Shown here: positions 10,430-18,242 of the stretch, piece by piece
How the letters are laid out: every line of letters begins with the position of its first letter
How positions within the stretch are numbered: the first letter of the stretch is position 1
NCBI RefSeq assembly: GCF_002139855.1
Contig: NZ_CP018789.1
Span: 496,001-560,000 of the forward strand
Origin: Campylobacter porcelli
Lineage (GTDB): Bacteria; Campylobacterota; Campylobacteria; Campylobacterales; Campylobacteraceae
Direction: 5' to 3'
Length of the DNA: 64,000 nt
Notes under the pieces: generated by a model
Database searches by the model: none
What the model was told of the DNA's origin: nothing
The model's input: only the letters and a program-made list of their open reading frames with translations
Made by a program: the position numbers and the translations under genes

Positions 10430-12247
10430 ATGAAATACCAAAAGTTAAATGAGTTATCAAAATCTTTTAAAAATGAGCTAAATCAGCTCTATAAAGATAT
10501 GGATAATCCTATAATCTTACAAGGCTTAAATATAGCAAATTTACCAAATAATAGCCAAGCCAAAACAGCCATAACAGATAGAATAGTCTCTCTTAGAGCT
10601 TCATCTGTCGAAAATGAGCTAAAAAAGTTAAATTTAAGTAAAGAAAAAATCAAGGAAATTAACTCAAATTTATATGATTATGTGAGTAAATTTTATATAG
10701 ATAGATTTACAAAAATGCTAAATCTTATAAGCCAAGATGAGCTTTTAAGCGAATTTGAGATGGAGCTTTTGTGGGGTGTGCATAGAATTGGTATAGCCAT
10801 TACGAATATGCAAAAAGTATGGCAAAGTCATATAATAGATGGTATAAATGAGGAGTTTGGGCTTAAGTTTCCAACCATCGCTCAAGCTATGAAATTTATA
10901 GGTGATAATGCTTTGTATCAGCTTAGTAGCGATGGATTAAAATGCGATAGGGTTTATGGAGCGGTCGTAAAAGATGGTAGCAAGTATAAAATGGTACCAT
11001 ATATCACAGCCTTTGCTAGTGAGTGCGAGGCGGTTGTGAGTGAATTTGAAAACACTATAAATTCATTAAAGCCTTTAGCAAAATCCAATCAAGATAAGGC
11101 ATATATAATCTACCTTGAAGCTTTAAAATCTGCGTTTAATGAGAGAGATAATGATAAAGTCATATCAAAATGGCAAGATGCAGAAAGAGCCTGGATGCAA
11201 ACTCGCTCAGCTATACAGATCGGTCATCCACTAGAGTATTATGAAGATGCTTACACGCACGCCGTAGCCTTGGAGTGGGATATAAGATTAAGCTCTCGAA
11301 GCGATATTGATGAGAATAAATTGAAAAACAATATAAAAGATAGCTTTGATAAAATTTACTCTCAAATAGAGCCTAAAAATCCAAATATGGTAAGCTTAGT
11401 CCATTCTAATATTGATAAAACTCAGCTTTATATAAGCACTCCAATGCTCTATTATGGTGCGGAATTTAATGGGCTTTTCTCAGCACAAGTGGTGCCAAAT
11501 GATGAGCTTGTAAGCAGCGAGTGCGGTAAGAAGATATTTGCTTTTGTGGATTTTGTCTATCAAAACTCTAAAGCCAAGCCGTTTATGAAGTTAGCAAGTG
11601 AAATTTTTGATAGAGAATTTTTGAATTATGGGCGTGAAATTTTATTTAAAAATGAGAAAATTTGGAAGCGTGTTTATGAAATTTCCACTATCGGTCATGA
11701 GTTTGGGCATATACTATTTATGGATAGCGATAGCGAAAATCTTATGAATATTGGTGGAGAATTTAAATTTATTGAGGAGTATAAGGCTACAACCGGAGGG
11801 CTTATTAACTTCTTTTTACATGAAGAAAAGGAGCTGATTTTGCCGGTATTTTACGAACTAATCAAAAGAAGCATAGGGCTAATAGCTTGGCAAAAAGTGG
11901 TCGAGACTAGGGCGTATTATTGCGAGGTATTGATACATTTATCATTGCTATTTAGAGCTGGAGTGCTTAGTTTTGATGGGGTTAGATTGGTTGTTGATTT
12001 TAATTATCAAAGTTATGAAAAATTTAAAAATTTAGCCTTACAAAACTACATCAATCTTGCTGATTTTTATACTAAAAAGCTCAATGCTAGTGAATTTTTA
12101 GCTAAATTTGCTTATTTTGATGGGGAGATTTATTTGCCAACTGATATTGAAGTTGCTAATTTTGTTAAGTACTATTATAGTAGGTATGAGGCAATTGGCA
12201 ACGAAATTGATGAGAGCGATGAGTGGCAAAAGTGGCAAAATGCGTGA
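10430..12247 (+). CDS. ciaB: CiaB-like invasion antigen B / HExxH zincin-like protein
   Basis: A 605-residue protein without signal peptide or membrane segment. Length and overall character match the Campylobacter invasion antigen B family as I remember it (C. jejuni CiaB is ~610 residues). A HEFGHILF motif near residue 424, with an acidic FIEEYKATTGG segment ~20 residues later, gives an HExxH...E layout like M3-type metallopeptidases, so it may bind zinc. CiaB is reported in C. jejuni as a protein needed for host-cell entry. The alternative is an oligopeptidase. The C-terminus converges on the flagellin gene across the palindrome region. Confidence 0.65.
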   Translation: MKYQKLNELSKSFKNELNQLYKDMDNPIILQGLNIANLPNNSQAKTAITDRIVSLRASSVENELKKLNLSKEKIKEINSNLYDYVSKFYIDRFTKMLNLISQDELLSEFEMELLWGVHRIGIAITNMQKVWQSHIIDGINEEFGLKFPTIAQAMKFIGDNALYQLSSDGLKCDRVYGAVVKDGSKYKMVPYITAFASECEAVVSEFENTINSLKPLAKSNQDKAYIIYLEALKSAFNERDNDKVISKWQDAERAWMQTRSAIQIGHPLEYYEDAYTHAVALEWDIRLSSRSDIDENKLKNNIKDSFDKIYSQIEPKNPNMVSLVHSNIDKTQLYISTPMLYYGAEFNGLFSAQVVPNDELVSSECGKKIFAFVDFVYQNSKAKPFMKLASEIFDREFLNYGREILFKNEKIWKRVYEISTIGHEFGHILFMDSDSENLMNIGGEFKFIEEYKATTGGLINFFLHEEKELILPVFYELIKRSIGLIAWQKVVETRAYYCEVLIHLSLLFRAGVLSFDGVRLVVDFNYQSYEKFKNLALQNYINLADFYTKKLNASEFLAKFAYFDGEIYLPTDIEVANFVKYYYSRYEAIGNEIDESDEWQKWQNA

Positions 12248-12340
12248 TTAAATCCCAATAATTTCTAGGATAATACAATTTGTATTTTGGCAATTGCTAG
12301 AAGCGATTAAAACTTTTAAAATCTTGCTACTACTTTTTAA

Positions 12341-12717
12341 TCAAAATTTTCGCAATAGTAAAACAACCTAAATGGTTGTTTTATGACGAAAATTTGGAAT
12401 AAAAATTAAATTTGAAGCAACAAAAAACTCGAAAGAGTTTTTTGTTGCGAAAATTTTGAAAAAGCCTTTCAAGGTTGCTGAGCTATCGCTCAGATTTTAA
12501 TAAGGGTAACCCTACAAAGTAGGGACTTCAGTGTGTTTCCAAAACCAGCGAATGCGACGGCTTTAGCCGAGGTTTCTGTGAAAGGATCCCCTTTGGTCGC
12601 AAAGTGGGGCTTTACAGAAACCACCCCTTCGGGGTCGCATTCGCTGGTTTTGCTCCACTGCGAAGTTAGAAATAAAACAATAATTTAAACCTGTGCGAAG
12701 CACAGATTAAATTATTG
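12341..12717. repeat. cluster of nested inverted repeats between ciaB-like gene and flagellin
   Basis: Gene-free DNA 12248-12711 is almost entirely palindromes set inside palindromes. (1) 15-bp outer arms 12341-12355 / 12445-12459 enclose AAAACAACC-5-GGTTGTTTT (12360-12382) and GCAACAAAAAACTC-GAAA-partner (12417-12448). (2) CTGAGC-TATC-GCTCAG at 12478-12493. (3) 18-bp perfect arms AAAACCAGCGAATGCGAC 12541-12558 / 12634-12651 enclose GGCTTTAGCC (12559-12568), GGTTTCTGT/ACAGAAACC (12571-12622) and ACCCCTTCGGGGT (12623-12635), a cloverleaf. (4) CAATAATTTAA / TTAAATTATTG (12678-12717) around CTGTGC-GAA-GCACAG, overlapping the flagellin stop. Parts recur inside the prophage. Confidence 0.9.
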
Positions 12718-14292
12718 TAACAATCTTAATATATTTTGTTGGACAGCGTTGGCTTGGCTCATGGCGTAGCTACCACTTTGAGCTAGGATATTGAATTTAG
12801 AGAAATTTGCACTCTCACTAGCAAAATCCACATCCCTTATCTGACTTTCAGCTGATTTGACATTGACTTGAGTAACTGTTATGTTATTGATAGTTGCTAC
12901 TAATTGGTTTTGGACTGAACCTAGATCTGCTCTTAGTTTATCCAAAGTTTTTCTAGCTGATTCAGCTACATCCACCATAGCTTGAGCACCACCATAGGTA
13001 TTTACCCCACCGGCTTGATTGCCATATCCAGCAGCATTTGAAGCGCCACCATCGAAAAATCCCATAGCTTTAGCCATTGAAACATCGATAGTTCCAGAAT
13101 TCATATATTTCAAATTTACACTAGCTTGATTATAAGCTTGAGATGCCACAGATGCATTTGTTATCAAGGCAGTACTGAAATTTAAACCAGAAATTGTAGA
13201 CATACCTTGTAAGCCAACTTTAATATCCCTAGCATCTTGGCGGACAAATGTGATTTGACCTAAATAAACTAAACCTTGACTATGTCCACCGGCACTACCA
13301 TTAGAAAATCCAGCATGAAAACCAGCATAACTACCAGTACCAGAAATTGTTCCAATTCTAATAGACCTACCATCTTTGGCCGCTAAGACTAGTTTGCCAT
13401 TATCTAAGCTAGCTTCTACACCTGTTTCATCCTTTTTAGCGTTGATTGCTGCGATTAAGGTATTATCGCTATCGTTGGCTTTTACGGTAATATTACCTAT
13501 TTTTACACCATTGATAACAAGACCTTGTATAGTTCCAGCCTCTACCGCTTTACTCATAACTTGAGTATTATTTACATTTACTTTTACACCAGTTTTATCA
13601 CTTACACCATTCATCATTTCGGCTACAGCTTTGTAACCATCAGTTTGAAATGTTGAAGCATCTATTTTTTGAAATGTATAACCACTAGGATATCCATCAA
13701 TTCCACTAAGTTTTACTTCAATTGCAGTAACTTGAGAAATTTGTGATATGGCAGCATTACTTGTAGTCTCAAACCTAGTATGCCCAATTGTATTTGAGTT
13801 TGTAGCACCGATACTTACTTTAGCTGTTTCATTACTATAAGCACCTATTTGGAAGTTTTTATTAGAGAAGTTACCATTTAAGAGTTGTTGGCCATTAAAG
13901 CTTGTAGTAGTAGCTATCATATCTAGCTCTTCAAGAAGTCTTGAGATATCATTTTGAAGGGCTCTTCTTGAATCACTATTTTGACCATCTTGAGCTGCTT
14001 GGATAGCTTTGGTTTTAATAGTATCTAGTATTTTAATCTGTTCATCCATAGCTTTATCAGCTGTTTGAACTATACCTATTGCGTCATTACCATTAGATAT
14101 AGCTTGACCTAATGAGTTGGCTTGAGATTTTAAGCTATCAGCAATAACTAAGCCAGAAGCATCATCAGCTGCTGTTTGAATTCTAAGGCCTGAACTAAGG
14201 CGACCAAGTGAGCTAGTAAGCTCTCTATCTGTGATTTGTGAGTTAGCATGAGCATTCATCGCTGCTATGTTAGTGTTGATTCTAAAACTCAT
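12712..14292 (-). CDS. flaA: flagellin
   Basis: Filament subunit exported by the flagellar type III system. N-terminal D0/D1 ([20 protein letters not shown], then [20 protein letters not shown]) and C-terminal D1/D0 ([14 protein letters not shown], ending [15 protein letters not shown]) are complete, flanking a variable middle rich in Ser, Thr, Gly and Asn, as expected of a surface-exposed and probably glycosylated domain. At 526 residues it is shorter than the ~575-residue C. jejuni flagellin. The ATG follows AAAGGATCAAAT. Only one copy is in the window, so flaA against flaB cannot be decided. A sigma-28-like promoter lies upstream. Confidence 0.93.
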   Translation of the reverse strand: MSFRINTNIAAMNAHANSQITDRELTSSLGRLSSGLRIQTAADDASGLVIADSLKSQANSLGQAISNGNDAIGIVQTADKAMDEQIKILDTIKTKAIQAAQDGQNSDSRRALQNDISRLLEELDMIATTTSFNGQQLLNGNFSNKNFQIGAYSNETAKVSIGATNSNTIGHTRFETTSNAAISQISQVTAIEVKLSGIDGYPSGYTFQKIDASTFQTDGYKAVAEMMNGVSDKTGVKVNVNNTQVMSKAVEAGTIQGLVINGVKIGNITVKANDSDNTLIAAINAKKDETGVEASLDNGKLVLAAKDGRSIRIGTISGTGSYAGFHAGFSNGSAGGHSQGLVYLGQITFVRQDARDIKVGLQGMSTISGLNFSTALITNASVASQAYNQASVNLKYMNSGTIDVSMAKAMGFFDGGASNAAGYGNQAGGVNTYGGAQAMVDVAESARKTLDKLRADLGSVQNQLVATINNITVTQVNVKSAESQIRDVDFASESANFSKFNILAQSGSYAMSQANAVQQNILRLLQ

Positions 14293-14347
14293 ATTTGATC
14301 CTTTTTAAAAGATTTAAGCTTAATCCTTTGCTTAAGCATATTTCATT

Positions 14348-14374
14348 ATATCGCACGAAAGATTAAAATATTAA
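14348..14374 (-). promoter_or_regulatory. sigma-28 (FliA)-like promoter of flagellin
   Basis: On the minus strand CGATAT (14353-14348) lies 56 bp before the flagellin start, preceded by TAAT with a 16-nt spacer. This resembles the Campylobacter FliA consensus (TAAA, ~15 nt, CGATAT). It would make flagellin a late flagellar gene. A G9/C9 tract begins only 4 bp upstream of the -35 region. Confidence 0.6.
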
Positions 14375-14377
14375 TAT

Positions 14378-14386
14378 GGGGGGGGG
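14378..14386. repeat. G9 tract upstream of flagellin promoter
   Basis: Nine G residues (C9 on the coding strand of flagellin) lie just upstream of the -35 region of the flagellin promoter. Tracts this long are hypermutable in Campylobacter. Outside coding sequence a length change would alter promoter geometry rather than a reading frame. Confidence 0.85.
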
Positions 14387-14704
14387 AATTTAACACTTTT
14401 TTTAAAAAAAGTGCAAATTTAATATAAATTTTTCAAATTTTCATTAAATTTGGCTTAAATTTAATAAATTACTCTAGATATTAACCAGATGAAAATTTAA
14501 GAAAATTTATAAATTTAGGCTGTGAGATAAATTTGTAATGATAATATTATTAAAATTAGCTTAGGATTATGATTAAGCCAATCCAAGCTTGTAAATTAGA
14601 CTATCTCGCATTTGGTAGTAATTGTTTTTTGATATTCTTATGTAATTTAAGAGCTTATAAATTTGCTATTTTTTAAATTTAAGTAAATATTTAGATAAAA
14701 AAAA

Positions 14705-14887
14705 GGGGGTAAGGAGCTAGATCTTAAGAGCAATAAGTGCAAAATATATGACAATAGACCGCTAATTTGCCGTATTGATGAAATGTATGGTTTATTTAAT
14801 AAGATTTGGAGTAGAGAGAAGTTTTATTCCATTAATGCTAAGGCTTGTAATGAAGGCTTGAAAACATTGATGAGAATTTCAGAATAA
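14705..14887 (+). pseudogene. C-terminal fragment of a YkgJ-family cysteine-cluster protein
   Basis: One frame reads ELDLKSNKCKIYDNRPLICR, then IDEMYGLFNK, and ends in RISE at TAA 14885-14887. The CxIYxxRPxxCR pattern is the second half of the YkgJ (zinc/iron-chelating) motif. A stop lies just before the fragment and no first cysteine cluster is present, so only about the last third survives. The upstream 14390-14700 DNA is AT-rich with no gene I can support. Confidence 0.6.
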
Positions 14888-14910
14888 AAGAAGAATTTTA
14901 AGGAGATAAT

Positions 14911-15307
14911 ATGCCAATTACCATTAATACCTATAGTAGCTGGTTGGATAGTAGATTCAGTTGGAGCTATAGAAAGAAGTGAAGAGCAAAATATGTATTT
15001 TTACGCTGTTGGTGCCTTTAAATCTACTCAAGATAAAACAAATCAATCATTTGAGCAACTCGGAGAAGAGAAGCAAAAAGCCCTTAACGGGTCTTTAGAG
15101 CGCTTTGCAGCACTAATTACTAGACTGGAAGTTGCCAACGATGATTATACAGTAGAAATCAATGGCAAAGATATTGAGCTTGCTAAAATTGGCTATAGTG
15201 TGTTTGAACTAAGTTCTATGTTAAATGGTGTGATTGCTCCTGGTGGAGCTGGTACTTTGGCTGGACTTGATGCTTTTGGTCGCTATTTTCTATTGAAATT
15301 GTGGTAA
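14911..15307 (+). pseudogene. small membrane-anchored protein, frameshifted at its start
   Basis: AAGGAG precedes ATG 14911, whose frame ends after 23 codons. Shifted by one base, the DNA reads PLIPIVAGWIVDSVGAIERS and continues without a stop into the frame ending at 15307, a product of ~130 residues with one N-terminal membrane helix and a soluble tail. The C-terminus (GGAGTLAGLDAFGRYFLLKL) is again hydrophobic. One indel in the first codons silenced the gene. I do not recognise the family. Confidence 0.5.
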
Positions 15308-15335
15308 AATTTTAAACATTTTTTAGGAGACTACA

Positions 15336-16553
15336 ATGGCGGAATTTAATGAAAAAAAACTACAAAAGTTTTTTGCTGAGTTTGAAAAGGCTTATAATGA
15401 GTATGAAAACAAAGTAAAAGAGCGTAGGGCTCGTGGAATTCATGATTATAATATTTTTGATGTGCTTGAAACAAAAGAGGTAAAACACTCAAAATTTATA
15501 GCCTCTTTGCTAGACCCAAAGGGACTGCATTATCAAGGCGATTTATTTTTGCGTGAGTTTATAAATGCTTGTGGTATAAGTGATTTTGGACTTGATGCTT
15601 CAAATGCGCTAGTTTATAGAGAATATAAAAATATTGATATTTATATAACCGATGGCGATAAACACATAATGATAGAAAATAAACTCTGGACTGGCGACCA
15701 CAATGAACAAATCGCAAGATATATACGAACTATTATAGGCGAAATAGGCGAACAAAACGAAGATTCATTAAGCGAAATTTGTGAGAGAATTTTGGTTTTA
15801 TATCTTACACCTTCTGATGATGTAATTAAAAAGTTAGATGGAATTGATGAAGTCAAAAATGATTCTTTGATAATCGACAATAATGAAATCGCTTTTAAAC
15901 ACATTTCTTATAAGAAAGAAATTATAGAGTGGTTGTGCAGAGTAAAAGATGAAATTACGAATTTGATGGATTTAACCGCGATAATTTCACAATACGAAAA
16001 AGCAGTAAAAATATTAACAAATCAAGGAGAAAAAATGGCGAATGATATAGTAAAAGAGCAAATTAGAAGCAACTATGAGCTTTGTGCTGCAATATACGAT
16101 AATTTTAAAAGCGTAGAAATAGAATTAACAAATAACTTTTTTGAAAAAGTTTATAGCGAGCTAAACAATAATTTGGAAATTCAAGATAATTGGAAATTGT
16201 CATTTAATAAGTTTGAAAATAAAAATATTTGTGTTATCGAAATAACACCAGAAGAACTAAAATATAATAAATATGTTAGATTTGTTGTAGAAAGAAAAAC
16301 GAATGAGATATTATATGGTTTTCTTAAAAACAATGAAGAAATCAAACTAAAAGACATGAATATACAGGCACAATATTATGATTGGTATTTAGCTGGTGAT
16401 TTTGCCTTTGAAAGCATGACACCAAAAGATTTTATTTTAAAGAATATCAAGAATGAAAATGGTGTTGAAGAATATATTAATAAGATTTTAAGCGATATAA
16501 AAAATGGTAAAGATAAATTAAAAGAAATAAATAATAAAATCAATGGAGATTAG
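15336..16553 (+). CDS. PD-(D/E)XK nuclease-family protein
   Basis: A 405-residue protein with the nuclease core NIDIYI...HIMIENKLWTGDHNEQIARY at residues ~98-130: Asp in the first strand, then Glu-x-Lys, and the downstream Gln-x-x-x-Tyr, the PD-(D/E)XK type found in restriction-like and defence nucleases. The N-terminal KHSKFIASLLDPKGLHYQGD and the DUF-like C-terminal half are typical of these stand-alone proteins. AGGAG precedes the ATG. It lies ~850 bp outside the prophage left end in a scrap region. Substrate unknown; defence is an inference from family and setting. Confidence 0.78.
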   Translation: MAEFNEKKLQKFFAEFEKAYNEYENKVKERRARGIHDYNIFDVLETKEVKHSKFIASLLDPKGLHYQGDLFLREFINACGISDFGLDASNALVYREYKNIDIYITDGDKHIMIENKLWTGDHNEQIARYIRTIIGEIGEQNEDSLSEICERILVLYLTPSDDVIKKLDGIDEVKNDSLIIDNNEIAFKHISYKKEIIEWLCRVKDEITNLMDLTAIISQYEKAVKILTNQGEKMANDIVKEQIRSNYELCAAIYDNFKSVEIELTNNFFEKVYSELNNNLEIQDNWKLSFNKFENKNICVIEITPEELKYNKYVRFVVERKTNEILYGFLKNNEEIKLKDMNIQAQYYDWYLAGDFAFESMTPKDFILKNIKNENGVEEYINKILSDIKNGKDKLKEINNKINGD

Positions 16554-16566
16554 CAATAAAAAATCA

Positions 16567-16594
16567 TTTAGCTAAGTAGAAATACTTAGCTAAA
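16567..16594. terminator. bidirectional hairpin after the nuclease gene
   Basis: TTTAGCTAAGTA-GAAA-TACTTAGCTAAA is a perfect 12-bp stem with a GAAA tetraloop, placed 14 bp after the nuclease stop and just beyond a minus-strand gene remnant. It suits termination on both strands, though T-runs are short. Confidence 0.6.
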
Positions 16595-16597
16595 ACT

Positions 16598-16768
16598 CTA
16601 CATTATACGCTTAGGTTGGGATTGTTTATATTTGTCCTTTTTTATCGTGGATAAAGAGCTTCTTTTTATAGATATGCTATTGCTAGTATATCCTTGTAAA
16701 GTCCCACCAGCCAAAGGTATATTGACACTTGGGCGACCATTTTCATCGTATAAATAAGCAAAATCGCC
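16598..16768 (-). pseudogene. C-terminal remnant of an unidentified protein
   Basis: The minus strand reads GDFAYLYDENGRPSVNIPLA then GGTLQGYTSNSISIKRSS and ends in TAG at 16598-16600. A TAA lies immediately upstream and no start codon with a ribosome site is present, so this is the tail of a lost gene. The residue pattern looks like genuine protein. The rest of the gap to 16899 shows nothing I can support. Confidence 0.35.
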
Positions 16769-16899
16769 TTATAAGTGTGCTTTACCGCGAAGCAGAGCTT
16801 AAGCTAAAACCTATAAAAATCGCACTTTTATGGGCTTTTGATATTTACTTGAGCTTAATAATGGTAAGTTTAAGAAATTTCACTTCAAAAGCGTAAATA

Positions 16900-17303
16900 G
16901 TGTGGAGATTTAGAGCAAAAGTTTAGTATAGATGAGCAGTTTTTAAGCAAAATCCAAAAAGCAAAATCTGCGTGGTTTGACCCTGGAAAAGTTTTACAGT
17001 AAAGCTATAACAAAGCAAAGAGCAGATGAAATAGCAGAGCTTGTAGCTTCTAATTTGCCAGCTTTGATTGCTAAGAGAGAAAGCTTGGAACTAGCAGTAG
17101 AAGGGGCTCATATTGGGCGAATGATGGTACTAGACTCAGCATTTAGCGATTATGCCAATGCTAAGTTTGGTGGGGAATTTTCTGCTATTTTTACATCGCT
17201 TGATAATATTTGTAAGCTACACGGCACAGAGCTAAAAATAAGAACAAAAGAGGATTTAAAAACTTTTGTAAATAGTGGAGATGGAAAGCTATATTATAGA
17301 TAA
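16900..17303 (+). pseudogene. degenerate unidentified gene in two frames
   Basis: One frame reads LEQKFSIDEQFLSKIQKAKS then AWFDPGK and stops at ~17002; another (from 16977) continues EKFYSKAITKQRADEIAELV to 17303. They join smoothly with a one-base change in the CCTGGAAAAG stretch near 16985, giving a mostly helical C-terminal part of a longer protein whose beginning is gone. No ribosome site supports the 16977 start. It ends 100 bp before the prophage left attachment site. Confidence 0.4.
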
Positions 17304-17404
17304 TACTTTTTATTAGATTATTTAAGTGGGTTGTTAAGATAAAGTTTTTAAATATTGTTGGTATTTTAAAAGGATAAAATAAGATTATTTTATAAAAATA
17401 TCAT

Positions 17405-17420
17405 TGGTGGAGGTGTGCGG
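17405..17420. other. attachment site, left (attL-side direct repeat)
   Basis: TGGTGGAGGTGTGCGG is identical to 60005-60020, the CCA-bearing 3' end of tmRNA on the opposite strand. The match ends on both sides (T/A before, A/G after). No ssrA structure surrounds this copy, so it is the displaced half made by integration. Confidence 0.88.
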
Positions 17421-17470
17421 AATAGTATTTGCCGTGTTTTATGATATTTAAAGTATTAAAAATAGATTTT

Positions 17471-17691
17471 TGTAAGTAAAATTATAAGTAAATTTATACA
17501 TAAACTATGATTTTATTAAGTAAATTTGTATTTACATAAACTATATTTTGATAAATAAATTTATATTATATAAAGTATATTTTGATAAATAAATTTTGTA
17601 TTTTATATAAACTATATTTATAAGTAAAATAAGTAAATTTATATTACATAAACTATATTTTGATAAATAAATTTGTATTTATATAAAGTAT
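17471..17691. repeat. AT-rich tandem repeats inside left prophage end (candidate integrase arm sites)
   Basis: Six copies of ATAAA[C/G]TAT start at 17500, 17536, 17570, 17607, 17648 and 17683 (spacing 34-41 bp), with TTTTGATAAATAAATTT between several of them. AAGTAAA occurs at 17474, 17486, 17518, 17622 and 17631, and the same motif recurs beside the integrase at the other end. The array fills the otherwise gene-free 17304-17762 and could be arm-type integrase sites or an iteron-like region. Confidence 0.7.
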
Positions 17692-17762
17692 ATCGGTGCT
17701 TTTTAAATTTGTCCTTTTTTTAGAAAATAAGGTTATAAAATATTTTAAAAAAAGGAGATAAA

Positions 17763-18242
17763 ATGAATATAAATGAGTTTGGAGATATTATAAATACAAT
17801 TTTTGGTTCAGTGATGAGTGATAACTCTATCTATAAGGCTAATCAAAGATATTTAGAAGAGAAATTCGCAGAGTATAAAATCGATAGCAAAACAGCTACA
17901 GAGCTACTAGCAAAGACAAATTCAGAGATGACAATTAGCATAACAGCGGTGTGTGTTAATGCTACAGTTGAGCTGCTAAAAACTCAAATTCAAGCTGGAT
18001 TAGCTCAAGGCGAAAAGGAGTTCAACGCAGCACGCACAGCATTAGTGAAAGCACAAACAGCAACTGAGGCTAAAAAAGCTGGACTTGTCGATAGAGAGAA
18101 AGCAAGCTTTGATGATAATTTAAGGATAAAAGAGGCTGAAAATTTAGCCAATGTAGTCAGCATGTATGCTGCTGGTGGTATGGCAATCCCTGGAGAGTTA
18201 CAAACTAGCATGCTTGATGCGGTAAATAGAATCACAAAATAA
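17763..18242 (+). CDS. hypothetical prophage protein (159 aa, helical)
   Basis: AAAAAAGGAGATAAA gives a strong start at ATG 17763. The product is almost entirely helical with Ala- and Glu-rich segments (e.g. QAGLAQGEKEFNAARTALVK) that could form a coiled coil, and a more hydrophobic end (NVVSMYAAGGMAIPGELQTS). No motif recognised. Its stop overlaps the next start by one base, so the two were cotranscribed. As the first gene inside the left end it could be a virion or cargo protein; that is inference. Confidence 0.6.
   Translation: MNINEFGDIINTIFGSVMSDNSIYKANQRYLEEKFAEYKIDSKTATELLAKTNSEMTISITAVCVNATVELLKTQIQAGLAQGEKEFNAARTALVKAQTATEAKKAGLVDREKASFDDNLRIKEAENLANVVSMYAAGGMAIPGELQTSMLDAVNRITK

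Noticed and set aside
17471-17691. CRISPR array
   Set aside because: Repeats are short, degenerate and AT-rich, spacers are not unique sequences of constant length, and no cas gene is present.
18005-18235. Minus-strand frame opposite 17763-18242
   Set aside because: Lacks a ribosome site and reads backwards through a well-supported plus-strand gene.
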